From positions 1 through 6,486 of the forward strand of contig NZ_JANYGJ010000268.1 in NCBI RefSeq assembly GCF_025362455.1: DNA of 6,486 bases, in the 5' to 3' direction. The position numbers were made by a program, and so were the translations under genes. How positions within the stretch are numbered: position 1 is the first letter of the stretch; every line of letters begins with the position of its first letter. Source of the DNA: Deinococcus sp. Its GTDB lineage: Bacteria; Deinococcota; Deinococci; Deinococcales; Deinococcaceae. Below the pieces are notes generated by a model that saw nothing but the letters and a program-made list of their open reading frames with translations, had not been told where the DNA came from and searched no databases. This document shows, piece after piece, positions 1-5,894 of the stretch.

Positions 1-234
1 GCGCAGGCTGGTCTGAAAGCGCAGGGGCAACGAACACTGCGGTGAGTCGCCGCCGACGATGCCCCAGGCGCCGCCGAGCACTCCACGCGGGTCAAAGTCT
101 TCAGGAATCGGGCCGCTGTCGAGGTCAGCGCGGACCTGGGCGTCTTCCATCCGGGCCAACAAGAATGTTCTAGGTGCCGGGTCGCTGGCCCGCTGCCCGA
201 TCACGGACCAGTCCAGGTTGGTGCGCCCCGCTGT
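1..234 (-). pseudogene. Truncated WYL-domain regulator fragment (C-terminal part, continues past left edge)
   Basis: Reading the minus strand leftwards from 234 gives an open frame containing TNLDWSVIGQ, FLLARMEDAQV, IPEDFDPRGVLGGAWGIVGG and CSLPLRFQTSLR. These line up in order with TNLDLYAVGRE, FKLARM, IPDTFEPGDFFEDAWGVVG and LSVKLRF of the intact WYL protein at 2339-3346, so this is the WYL core plus the start of the WCX domain of a paralogue. An in-frame TGA lies at 237-235, and sequence upstream of it shows no WYL or HTH similarity, so the N-terminal DNA-binding part is absent. The nearest ATG in frame (150-148) would leave out most of the WYL core. WYL proteins are ligand-sensing transcription regulators, and a fragment without an HTH is probably not a functional regulator. 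I read it as a decayed or rearranged gene whose break lies near 225-237. A frameshift rather than a deletion is possible, but I found no HTH remnant in other frames. Confidence 0.72.
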
Positions 235-305
235 TCATACCCAGCACGTCAAGCTCTTGCCAGTCCGCTGTTCAGACGTCCAGTGTCTGTTCGTGACGAC
301 GCCTA

Positions 306-424
306 CTGTCTGGAGCCCCCTCCATTCTTCCCCTTGGGATGTGGAGGTAAAAACCACGTCCCAGACAGGCTTACGGGCATCGTCCGTTTGGTCCGCCCGC
401 CGGACCACGCGCCTGTCTTGGGGG
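306..424 (+). promoter_or_regulatory. Nested inverted repeats ahead of the small ORF (possible structured leader)
   Basis: Several exact inverted repeats are packed here. CTGTCTGG (306-313) pairs with CCAGACAG (361-368), with CCTCCA (319-324)/TGGAGG (342-347) inside it. AGACAGGC (363-370) pairs with GCCTGTCT (411-418), and TGGTCCG (389-395) pairs with CGGACCA (401-407) around a 5-nt loop. The 361-370 segment can pair with either side but not both at once, so two folds compete. In the second fold CC at 360-361 can pair with the first GG of the Shine-Dalgarno run (420-421) of the ORF at 430. That layout would suit a translation or attenuation switch, but no known riboswitch class is recognised. 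No convincing sigma-70 promoter was found. The rest of the gene-free stretch 235-429 shows only short repeats of GTCTG/CAGAC. Confidence 0.35.
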
Positions 425-429
425 AAGTC

Positions 430-576
430 ATGGTTCGAGTTCAAGCTTGGTGGCGTTCAGTATTTGTGGTGCTGTCACTGGGAGCCTTCGTATCGGCGGT
501 CAGCGTTCATACTCCGCCGTTTCACAGCCCAGCGTTCCTGGCCGGGGACGACCCGAAAATCCCCAAAGTGGGCTAA
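430..576 (+). CDS. Small putative exported peptide, 48 aa
   Basis: A short ORF starts at an ATG preceded by a strong GGGGGAAG ribosome-binding site at 420-427. The N-terminus has Arg residues at 3 and 9 and two Trp (MVRVQAWWR), then a hydrophobic run SVFVVLSLGAFVSAVS at about 10-25. This resembles a signal peptide or a single membrane anchor with a possible cleavage site after the small residues. The remaining tail is polar and Pro-rich and ends AGDDPKIPKVG. I recognise no family. It lies 49 bp upstream of the GTG start of a TPR-type regulator, the arrangement seen for small secreted signalling peptides and their TPR receptors in other bacteria, so a role as a signal peptide precursor is an inference. 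Longer in-frame starts reach back to 283, but that extension lacks a signal-like start and would bury the clear ribosome-binding site. Confidence 0.45.
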   Translation: MVRVQAWWRSVFVVLSLGAFVSAVSVHTPPFHSPAFLAGDDPKIPKVG

Positions 577-582
577 GCCCAC
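568..582 (+). terminator. Small hairpin across the stop codon of the 48-aa ORF
   Basis: GTGGGC (568-573) and GCCCAC (577-582) form a perfect 6-bp stem whose 3-nt loop is the TAA stop codon at 574-576. The following CGGTTCTT is only weakly U-rich, so this may be an attenuator or mRNA-stability element rather than an efficient terminator. Confidence 0.3.
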
Positions 583-593
583 CGGTTCTTAAC

Positions 594-625
594 CCACCCT
601 GGCTCCGCGCGGCCAAGGTGGTTTT
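594..625 (+). terminator. Terminator-like hairpin containing the ribosome-binding site of the TPR gene
   Basis: CCACC (594-598) and TGGC (600-603) pair with GCCA (612-615) and GGTGG (617-621), giving nine pairs with one C/A mismatch, followed directly by TTTT at 622-625. This has the form of a short intrinsic terminator. Its 3' arm also contains AAGGTGG (615-621), the only good Shine-Dalgarno match for the GTG start at 626. Either the hairpin ends transcripts of the small ORF, in which case the TPR gene starts further right, or it masks the TPR ribosome-binding site. Confidence 0.4.
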
Positions 626-2275
626 GTGCTGATCTGCACGTCGTGCGAGACTGCCCGCGTGCCGACGTCCGAGTTCACAGCCTTGCTGGACCATCTCGGG
701 ATGCTGCTAGGCGCACACCTCTGGGACGCCGCCTACCTGCACGCTCGCCTGGCGATCGGCAAAGCCCAGCATGGTGCCCAGTCGAGGCAGGTGCTGGAGC
801 GCTGCCTCCAGGTGCCCGCTGAAGTCCGCTTGACTGCCCCCTGGGCACCGCTGATCGCCTTGATCGCTTCCCGCAGCAGCGCCCCAGAAATCTGCGAAGT
901 CCACCTGAAGGCTTTCCCGGCTGGGCAGGCGGCGTTGCAAGCCTGGGTGCTGATGCAGCGTGACGACGCCCCGGCTGCCTTGAGCCTCAGCGAGCAGGCG
1001 CTGGAGGGTGAGCACGCCGCGCTGGCCTGGCGGATGCGGGCCTGGGCGCTGGCCCATTTGGGCCGCTCAGGCTGGCCGGAAGCCTACCGGGAAGCGGTCC
1101 GGCGCAATCAGGGACGCGGGCGCGGGCTGTGCCTGCTGCAACTCGGCGCCTACCTGTCCTTGAGCGGTGACGAAGCGGGCGCCCGGAGTGCCTACGCCGA
1201 ATCCAGCGGGCACTTTGCCCATGACCCGGAATTGCGGGCCAATGCCCTATACAACGTTGGCACGGCCTGTCTGCGGCTTCAGGACCTGACGGCGGCTGGC
1301 CGGGCCTACCAAGGCGCCATGCGGACAGCCAGTCAGCCAGCGGGCATCCGGATGCTGGCACGCGCCTGGAGCGGCCTGGGACACGTTTACCGCGCCCGCG
1401 CCGAGTTTCCACGCGCTTTGCACGCCTACGACATGGCCCAGACCAAAGCCACCGAGGCTGACGACATAGCCCAGGCCTGGCGTGGCAAGGCCCATACCCT
1501 GCGGCTCCTGGGGCGGCTCGATGAGGCGCTGAGCACCTTGCACGAGGCCCTTACGCTGCTGGGTGAACCGGAGCGTCACAATCTCTACGCCGATATGGCG
1601 GCCACGCTGCTGATGCTGGGCGACATGCCGGGCACCCACGCCTCGCTGCGGCGCGTTCCGGCAGGCTCGGCGGAAGAAACCCAGCGGGTCCAGATCGTCC
1701 AGGCCGAATTGCTGCGCCGTCAGGGCCAGCCGGGCGAGGCGATGGCCCTGCTGCACACCCTTGACCTCACGGCGCTCTGGACCGCCGAGGAGATGCACCT
1801 GTTTCCTGAGCTCTTTGCGCTGATCGATCAGCGGTCGCCGCCTCGGCAGCCGATGCAGCTTCAGGTCCGCGCCGACGGCCCGGTGCGTGCCTGCTTGAAT
1901 GGCCTGCTATTGGAAGATCTGCCGCCCACCCGGCCCGCCGCCTCGCTGCTGGCCTTGCTGGTCGTGCGAGGCGGGACGCTGCCGGTGTCTCAAGTGCTCG
2001 ACGAGGTGACCTTGAGTGGTCAGACCCTGCGCGCCCGCAAGCAGCATCTGAGCAAAGTGCTCGGCGAACTGCGTGACCTTCTCGGCTGGCCAGGGGCGCT
2101 AAGCACCGATGGCCGGACCCTGAAGCTCAGTTCAGATCTCGTGCTGGCCCCGCTGGTGGTGCCGGAGGTCGCCGAGCAGTTCTGTGCCGGTCTAGAAGAC
2201 GAATGGACCCAGCGCTGGCGTGAGGACCACGACGAGCACAGTGCTCTAATACAAAAATCTTCTCACCGAAGCTGA
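626..2275 (+). CDS. TPR-repeat regulator with C-terminal SARP/OmpR-like winged helix
   Basis: This 549-aa soluble protein is rich in Ala and Leu. Residues about 130-380 form helical pairs typical of tetratricopeptide repeats, with motifs such as ALYNVGTACLRLQDLTAAGRAY, ARAWSGLGHVYRARAEFPRALHAY and GKAHTLRLLGRLDEALSTL. Residues about 410-510 look like the winged-helix domain of SARP-type activators: an LNG turn near 424, LLALLVVRGG at 441-450, a recognition-helix-like RKQHLSKVLGELRDLLG at 471-487 and an LSTDGRTLKLS wing. The end (GLEDEWTQRW) resembles the linker that precedes the BTAD domain in SARPs, but the protein stops there. The usual order is therefore reversed, with the sensor repeats first and the DNA-binding domain last. 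The chosen GTG follows AAGGTGG, but that site sits in a terminator-like hairpin. GTG at 659 or ATG at 701 are alternatives, as the first 11 residues look unlike a conserved start. The target genes are unknown. The adjacent small ORF is a candidate ligand source. Confidence 0.8.
   Translation: MLICTSCETARVPTSEFTALLDHLGMLLGAHLWDAAYLHARLAIGKAQHGAQSRQVLERCLQVPAEVRLTAPWAPLIALIASRSSAPEICEVHLKAFPAGQAALQAWVLMQRDDAPAALSLSEQALEGEHAALAWRMRAWALAHLGRSGWPEAYREAVRRNQGRGRGLCLLQLGAYLSLSGDEAGARSAYAESSGHFAHDPELRANALYNVGTACLRLQDLTAAGRAYQGAMRTASQPAGIRMLARAWSGLGHVYRARAEFPRALHAYDMAQTKATEADDIAQAWRGKAHTLRLLGRLDEALSTLHEALTLLGEPERHNLYADMAATLLMLGDMPGTHASLRRVPAGSAEETQRVQIVQAELLRRQGQPGEAMALLHTLDLTALWTAEEMHLFPELFALIDQRSPPRQPMQLQVRADGPVRACLNGLLLEDLPPTRPAASLLALLVVRGGTLPVSQVLDEVTLSGQTLRARKQHLSKVLGELRDLLGWPGALSTDGRTLKLSSDLVLAPLVVPEVAEQFCAGLEDEWTQRWREDHDEHSALIQKSSHRS
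2234..2246. promoter_or_regulatory. 13-bp palindrome, possible operator
   Basis: GAGCAC-A-GTGCTC is a perfect inverted repeat with a one-base centre, followed by the AT-rich stretch TAATACAAAAATC. It lies in the last codons of the TPR gene, about 95 bp before the WYL gene. TCTAAT at 2244-2249 could be a -10 box, but no good -35 is visible. An operator for a dimeric regulator is plausible and unproven. Confidence 0.25.
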
Positions 2276-2326
2276 GTGCCTGGTGCTCGGCAGCCGAGTA
2301 GCGACAGTTGGGCGACACCTGCCCGT

Positions 2327-2332
2327 TAGATT
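2327..2332 (+). promoter_or_regulatory. Putative -10 box for a leaderless WYL mRNA
   Basis: TAGATT fits the TANNNT -10 pattern and ends 6 nt before the ATG at 2339, the spacing expected if transcription starts at the A of the start codon. No Shine-Dalgarno sequence precedes that ATG (CCAGG only), which supports leaderless translation. A -35 box is not clear. The nearby CTCGG-CAG-CCGAG hairpin at 2286-2298 lacks a U-run and is not called as a terminator. Confidence 0.4.
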
Positions 2333-2338
2333 GCCAGG

Positions 2339-3346
2339 ATGGAACTGTCCGCACCCGAGCGCCTCTACCGCATCGCCCGTCTGCTGCGCGACACGCCGCT
2401 GACTGTTCGCCAACTGGTACGAAGCCTGGGACCGACGCTGCCTCCCGGCGAACTGGAGTGGCTGGCCCTCGAGCGCAGTGTCCGGCGTGACCTGGAGCTG
2501 CTCGCCAGTCTGGAACAGGAGTTTGAGGATCTGGGCGGACGTCCCCGCAAACAGGTGATTCATATCAACCGGCAGCAACTCCATCCGGTCGAGATTCTGG
2601 CACTGCACGCGGCGGGGCGGCTGGTCTATCACCGTTCGGTGGGGCACAACAAACTGCACCTGCGGGCGCTGAAGGCGCTCGCAGGCTGGCTTCCGGAGCG
2701 GGTCCGGCCTGTGGTGGCCCGCAGCGTGCGCGACGTCGGCAAGCGCCATACCCGTGAGAGTGCCGTGCTGGAACGCGCCGCCGAAGCCTGGCTGGGTGGC
2801 TTCACCCTGCGTTTCGAGTATCAATCGGCCAGTGGCAGCGGGGCGTGGCGCAGCAACGAACTCGAAATCTACCTGATCGAAGTCCACCCGACCAATCTCG
2901 ATCTGTACGCTGTGGGCCGCGAGGTCAGCTTCCACCAGCAGCTCCGCACCTTCAAGTTGGCCCGCATGCGCGGCGAGACCGTCATGCACGACCGTCCCTA
3001 TCAGATTCCCGACACCTTCGAGCCAGGCGACTTTTTCGAGGATGCCTGGGGTGTGGTCGGCGCCGGAGCGGCGGGTGGCCTGAGCGTGAAATTGCGCTTT
3101 GCACCGGAAGTCGCCGGGCGCATTCTGGAGGGCGGCTACCCCAACATGAGCCTGCCTACCCAAGACCCTGATGGCGCCGTGCGGGTCGAGGTCCGGGCCG
3201 GTACAGACGCCAGCGGCCTGCCCCGCGAGCTGATGCCCTGGATTCTGGGCTGGGGCGCGCGGGTGGAGGTGCTGGGGCCGCCCGCCGTGCGCGAGTACTG
3301 GCTCAATCAGGCGCGGGCAGTGGTGGAGCGGTACGGGGGCGCGTGA
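2339..3346 (+). CDS. WYL-domain transcriptional regulator next to cas3
   Basis: The protein has 335 aa, a usual length for HTH-WYL-WCX regulators. Residues 5-75 form a DeoR-like winged HTH (ERLYRIARLLRDTPLTVRQLV, then LERSVRRDLELLASL). The WYL core covers about 155-230 and includes IYLIEVHPTNLDLYAVGRE at 177-195, FKLARM at 205-210 and DTFEPGDFFEDAWGVVG. The three namesake residues read L-Y-A at 189-191 instead of W-Y-L. The WCX domain follows, from LSVKLRFAPEVAG (238-250) to WILGWGARVEVLGP and a final helix. In other systems WYL domains bind nucleic acid or nucleotide ligands and regulate phage defence and CRISPR-Cas genes. This gene ends 60 bp before cas3 on the same strand, so control of the cas locus is a likely role. 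A fragment of a paralogue lies at 1-234 on the other strand. Confidence 0.88.
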   Translation: MELSAPERLYRIARLLRDTPLTVRQLVRSLGPTLPPGELEWLALERSVRRDLELLASLEQEFEDLGGRPRKQVIHINRQQLHPVEILALHAAGRLVYHRSVGHNKLHLRALKALAGWLPERVRPVVARSVRDVGKRHTRESAVLERAAEAWLGGFTLRFEYQSASGSGAWRSNELEIYLIEVHPTNLDLYAVGREVSFHQQLRTFKLARMRGETVMHDRPYQIPDTFEPGDFFEDAWGVVGAGAAGGLSVKLRFAPEVAGRILEGGYPNMSLPTQDPDGAVRVEVRAGTDASGLPRELMPWILGWGARVEVLGPPAVREYWLNQARAVVERYGGA

Positions 3347-3392
3347 AAAACGCTGTAAGCCGAGGACCTTGACGAAATCGCAAGAGTGCGGG

Positions 3393-3399
3393 GGGGAGG
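3393..3399 (+). promoter_or_regulatory. Ribosome-binding site deciding the cas3 start
   Basis: GGGGAGG at 3393-3399 is a near-perfect Shine-Dalgarno sequence with a 7-nt spacer to ATG 3407. It lies downstream of the longer in-frame GTG at 3386 and therefore argues against that start. Confidence 0.6.
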
Positions 3400-3406
3400 A
3401 TGGGGG

Positions 3407-5752
3407 ATGAGGGCAGAAATGCAGTTTATGGGTCACAGTCCGAGTACCGAGAACCCAGAATGGCAGACGCTCGAAAATCACGTCGTCGGCGTGACCGAGC
3501 GGACCATGCACCACGTCCGGTACATGGCGGTGCCGGGCCTGAGCGTGTACGCCCGCCTGACAGGCCTGCTTCACGACCTTGGAAAGTACAGAATGGATTT
3601 TCAGCACCACCGGTTGAACTGGAATCCGATAACTGGGCAGCCGCAGAAATACACCGAGAAGCCTGTGCCCCACAGCGACGCAGGCGCGAAATTCATGCAG
3701 GGTTTGCTCGACATGGACCGCGAGATTGCCAGTGAGCTGCCTTTTGTCATTGCCAACCACCACGGGCGACTGCGCGACGTGGACGCCCTGAGCACCCGCC
3801 TGAGCGAATCGGAAATGCGGGAAGTCGAAGCATTGGTTGACCTGGCGGTTCTGGACACCCCCGAACTGGCCGACTTGCTCCAGTCCGAGTTGCCTGCCCT
3901 GCCGCTGGAAGGAACCGAACGCGCCTTCCTGATCCGGCTGCTGCTGGGCGCTCTGGTGGACGCAGACCGGCTGGATACCGAGGAGCACGGCATCCCCAGC
4001 AAGGTTACGTTGCGCGGAAAAGAACTTGGAACGCCGCTGCTGGACCGATTGGAAGCTGAGGCGGTAAACGAGAAACTAGATATGGGTTTGCTGCTGGACC
4101 GATTGGAAACGGCGCAGGCCACTTTCGCCGCTCAGGACGCCAAACATCCTCAGCCGATCAATGTCCTGCGCCGCGAAATGTATTCAGCAGCGGCTATGCA
4201 GGCCGAGCAGCCGCCCGGTTTCTTCCGGCTGACCATGCCCACAGGTGGCGGCAAAACGCTGACCTCGCTGGCCTTCGCGCTCAAGCATGCCCAGGCGCAC
4301 GGCCTGCGCCGGGTGATCTACGGCGTGCCGTTCACGACCATCATCGACCAGACGGCCAGAACCTTCCGCGACCTTCTGGAACAGGACGGCGAATTCAAGG
4401 TACTGGAGCATCACAGCAACCTGGAAGTCAAGGAGACGCCGGACGGCCAGGAGCGCCAGACCACTGCGCCTGACCTCGCCACCGAGAACTGGGACGCGCC
4501 GATCATCGTGACCACCACCGTGCGGTTGTTTCAGGAAACGCTATTCGGCACGCGCACGGCGCAGCTCCGGCGGCTGCACAACGTGTTGGGCAGCGTGATC
4601 GTGCTGGACGAGGCCCAGAGCCTGCCCGCGCCGCTGCTCAGGCCCACCCTTGACGCCCTGAGTTTTCTGGTGAACTACGCCGGGTGCAGCGTGGTGCTGT
4701 GCACCGCCACGCAACCTGCGCTAGACGAACGGCTGGGCTTCCCAGCATTGAGCAACATTCGCGATCTGGTGCCCAATGCTGCCCGCTATTTTGATGAGCT
4801 GAAACGGGTGGAATACGAATTTCGCATCACTACACCGACGCCCTGGGCTGATCTGGCCGCAGAGCTGAACACACACGAGCAAGTGCTGTGCATCGTCAAC
4901 ACCCGCCAGCACGCGCACGACCTGTTCGCCCTGCTGGGAAGCTATGAGGGCAACTTCCACCTGTCTACCCACATGTGCCCGGTCCACCGCAAACGCGAGT
5001 TGAACACCATCCGGCAGCGGCTGGGTGACGGATTGCCCTGCCGTGTCGTCTCCACCCAGCTCATCGAGGCTGGGGTGGACGTGGACTTTCCCCGCGTCTA
5101 CCGGGCGATGGGGCCGCTGGAGGCCATCGTGCAAGCGGCGGGGCGCTGTAACCGCGAAGGGCGGCTAGGGACTGGGCAGGTGGTGGTGTTCCGGCCCGAA
5201 GACCACAAGATGCCCAGGGGCGACTACGAGGTGCGCGAAAGCCTGGCCCGCACCGCCCTGAACGAGAACGCCGATTTGCACGACCCGGAGGTGTTCACAC
5301 CCTACTTTCAGAAGCTATACGGGCAGATCAACCTGGCCCCGAAAGTCAAGATTCACAGCGGTGAGCTGGAGTTCCAGAAGGCCCACGCCGAACTGTATTT
5401 CGAGCAGGTGGCGGCGGCGTACCAGATGATCGACGGTGAACAGGTGCCGGTCATTATTCGCGGTTTCGACCCGGCAAAAGTGGACGGCCTGCTGGCGATC
5501 ATCCGCGACGCCCGCTACAAGGGGCAGGCCCGTGACGCCTGGCGCGAGTTACAAGGCTACACCATCAGCCTGTATCCGCATCACGCCAAGAAGCTAGCCC
5601 AGTGGCTGGTGGGCGTGCCAGAGCTGGAAGAGCGGGCGCGGCGGCTGGGCGTGGAAGCGCCGCTGATTCAGCAGTGGCCGACGACGGCGCAGTACGACGA
5701 CAAGCTGGGGGTGGTAATGGCGTTCGGTGACGATCCGTTTACCTCGCATTGA
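3407..5752 (+). CDS. cas3: CRISPR-associated helicase/nuclease Cas3, type I-C
   Basis: The 781-aa protein degrades DNA bound by the Cascade complex. It unwinds the non-target strand with its ATP-driven SF2 helicase and cuts with its HD nuclease. The HD domain occupies about 1-210: His25, the LLHDLGK motif with His56-Asp57, His89 (PHSDAGAKF) and His118-His119 (ANHHGR). Helicase motifs follow in order: Walker A PTGGGKT with Lys283, the TTTVRLFQ segment, Walker B LDEAQ at 400-404, LCTATQPAL (motif III), VLCIVNTR (motif IV), STQLIEAGVDVDFP (motif V) and QAAGRCNREGR at 576-586 (motif VI). The C-terminal Cas3 accessory domain is present and the frame is intact, so the enzyme looks active. ATG 3407 follows GGGGAGG; ATG 3419 or 3428 are close alternatives, and GTG 3386 would add a Gly-rich tail of seven residues. 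It is the first cas gene here. Type I-C is assigned from the Cas5 seen at the right edge. Confidence 0.96.
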   Translation: MRAEMQFMGHSPSTENPEWQTLENHVVGVTERTMHHVRYMAVPGLSVYARLTGLLHDLGKYRMDFQHHRLNWNPITGQPQKYTEKPVPHSDAGAKFMQGLLDMDREIASELPFVIANHHGRLRDVDALSTRLSESEMREVEALVDLAVLDTPELADLLQSELPALPLEGTERAFLIRLLLGALVDADRLDTEEHGIPSKVTLRGKELGTPLLDRLEAEAVNEKLDMGLLLDRLETAQATFAAQDAKHPQPINVLRREMYSAAAMQAEQPPGFFRLTMPTGGGKTLTSLAFALKHAQAHGLRRVIYGVPFTTIIDQTARTFRDLLEQDGEFKVLEHHSNLEVKETPDGQERQTTAPDLATENWDAPIIVTTTVRLFQETLFGTRTAQLRRLHNVLGSVIVLDEAQSLPAPLLRPTLDALSFLVNYAGCSVVLCTATQPALDERLGFPALSNIRDLVPNAARYFDELKRVEYEFRITTPTPWADLAAELNTHEQVLCIVNTRQHAHDLFALLGSYEGNFHLSTHMCPVHRKRELNTIRQRLGDGLPCRVVSTQLIEAGVDVDFPRVYRAMGPLEAIVQAAGRCNREGRLGTGQVVVFRPEDHKMPRGDYEVRESLARTALNENADLHDPEVFTPYFQKLYGQINLAPKVKIHSGELEFQKAHAELYFEQVAAAYQMIDGEQVPVIIRGFDPAKVDGLLAIIRDARYKGQARDAWRELQGYTISLYPHHAKKLAQWLVGVPELEERARRLGVEAPLIQQWPTTAQYDDKLGVVMAFGDDPFTSH

Positions 5753-5776
5753 TGCTCGAACTTAAGAGGGAGTGAT

Positions 5777-5808
5777 CTGGGAATCTAACGCCCCGCATAC
5801 GCGGGGAC
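5777..5808 (-). CRISPR. Degenerate second repeat of the mini-CRISPR
   Basis: On the minus strand GTCCCCGCGTATGCGGGG gives a perfect 6-bp CCCCGC/GCGGGG stem with a GTAT loop. CGTTAGATT follows, close to the CGTGGATT of I-C repeats (one insertion and one change), but the final GAAAC is lost (CCCAG). The first repeat also carries GTCC at its start. The hairpin alone could instead be a transcription stop for cas3 or the RNA, but neither strand has a U-run after it. Confidence 0.5.
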
Positions 5809-5832
5809 GCGGCGACTCGCTACAGGGAAATA

Positions 5833-5864
5833 GTTTCAATCCACAGCCGTCTCCGACTGGACCC
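5833..5864 (-). CRISPR. Type I-C-like CRISPR repeat, first unit of the mini-CRISPR
   Basis: On the minus strand CAGTCG (5859-5854), loop GAGA and CGGCTG (5849-5844) form a 6-bp stem with one G-U pair. TGGATTGAAAC (5843-5833) follows directly. Type I-C repeats are about 32 nt and end with a stem followed by exactly this handle; Cas5c/Cas5d cuts at the stem base, leaving an 11-nt 5' tag. The stem sequence itself differs from common I-C repeats, as expected for a diverged unit. Confidence 0.78.
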
Positions 5865-5865
5865 A

Positions 5866-5894
5866 AAGGTAACTCAGATTGAGCGATGTGTCAA
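5866..5894 (-). promoter_or_regulatory. Promoter of the mini-CRISPR RNA
   Basis: Minus strand: perfect -35 TTGACA (5894-5889), a 17-bp spacer and -10 TACCTT (5871-5866, TANNNT type). The predicted start, about 6-7 nt on, is at the base of the first repeat stem. This is the strongest sigma-70-like promoter in the window. Confidence 0.65.

Larger units (their letters stand above)
5777..5864 (-). ncRNA. Putative mini-CRISPR encoding a crRNA-like regulatory RNA (CreA/CreR-like)
   Basis: Read on the minus strand this is repeat - spacer - repeat: a first repeat-like unit at 5864-5833, a 24-nt spacer-like part at 5832-5809, and a degenerate second unit at about 5808-5777. It has a good promoter immediately upstream (TTGACA at 5894-5889, TACCTT at 5871-5866), placing transcription start near 5860. 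The layout matches the solitary, degenerate repeat-spacer units known as CreA or CreR in other type I systems, which load onto Cascade and repress a promoter instead of cutting DNA. Here it lies inside a type I-C cas locus, antisense to the operon. The spacer is shorter than the usual 34-35 nt and matches a nearby promoter rather than an obvious invader. Whether the RNA is made and processed by Cas5 is inferred from structure only. Confidence 0.7.

Noticed and set aside
59..592. 177-codon plus-strand open frame at the left edge
   Set aside because: It overlaps the WYL fragment on the other strand, has low-complexity Arg/Ser/Thr composition and no domain. The small ORF in another frame has the better start signal.
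987..1798. Two overlapping minus-strand frames within the TPR gene
   Set aside because: They are Arg/Gly/Pro-rich antisense shadows of a gene with clear TPR periodicity.
3369..3374. TTGACG as a -35 box for cas3
   Set aside because: The position of the -10 box 17 bp later is a run of G, so no promoter is supported.
2246..3988. A 580-codon open frame on the minus strand
   Set aside because: It runs antisense through the recognisable WYL and cas3 genes, has no family motif and is an expected by-product of GC-rich codon use.
5791..5806. CCCCGC-ATAC-GCGGGG as a type I-E CRISPR repeat
   Set aside because: The stem resembles I-E repeats, but the flanks lack I-E ends. The I-C reading on the minus strand explains the stem, the GATT remnant and the neighbouring handle together.
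5811..5864. A normal multi-spacer CRISPR array
   Set aside because: Only one good repeat and one degenerate repeat are present, with a shortened spacer, so it is a single mini-unit and not an adaptive array.
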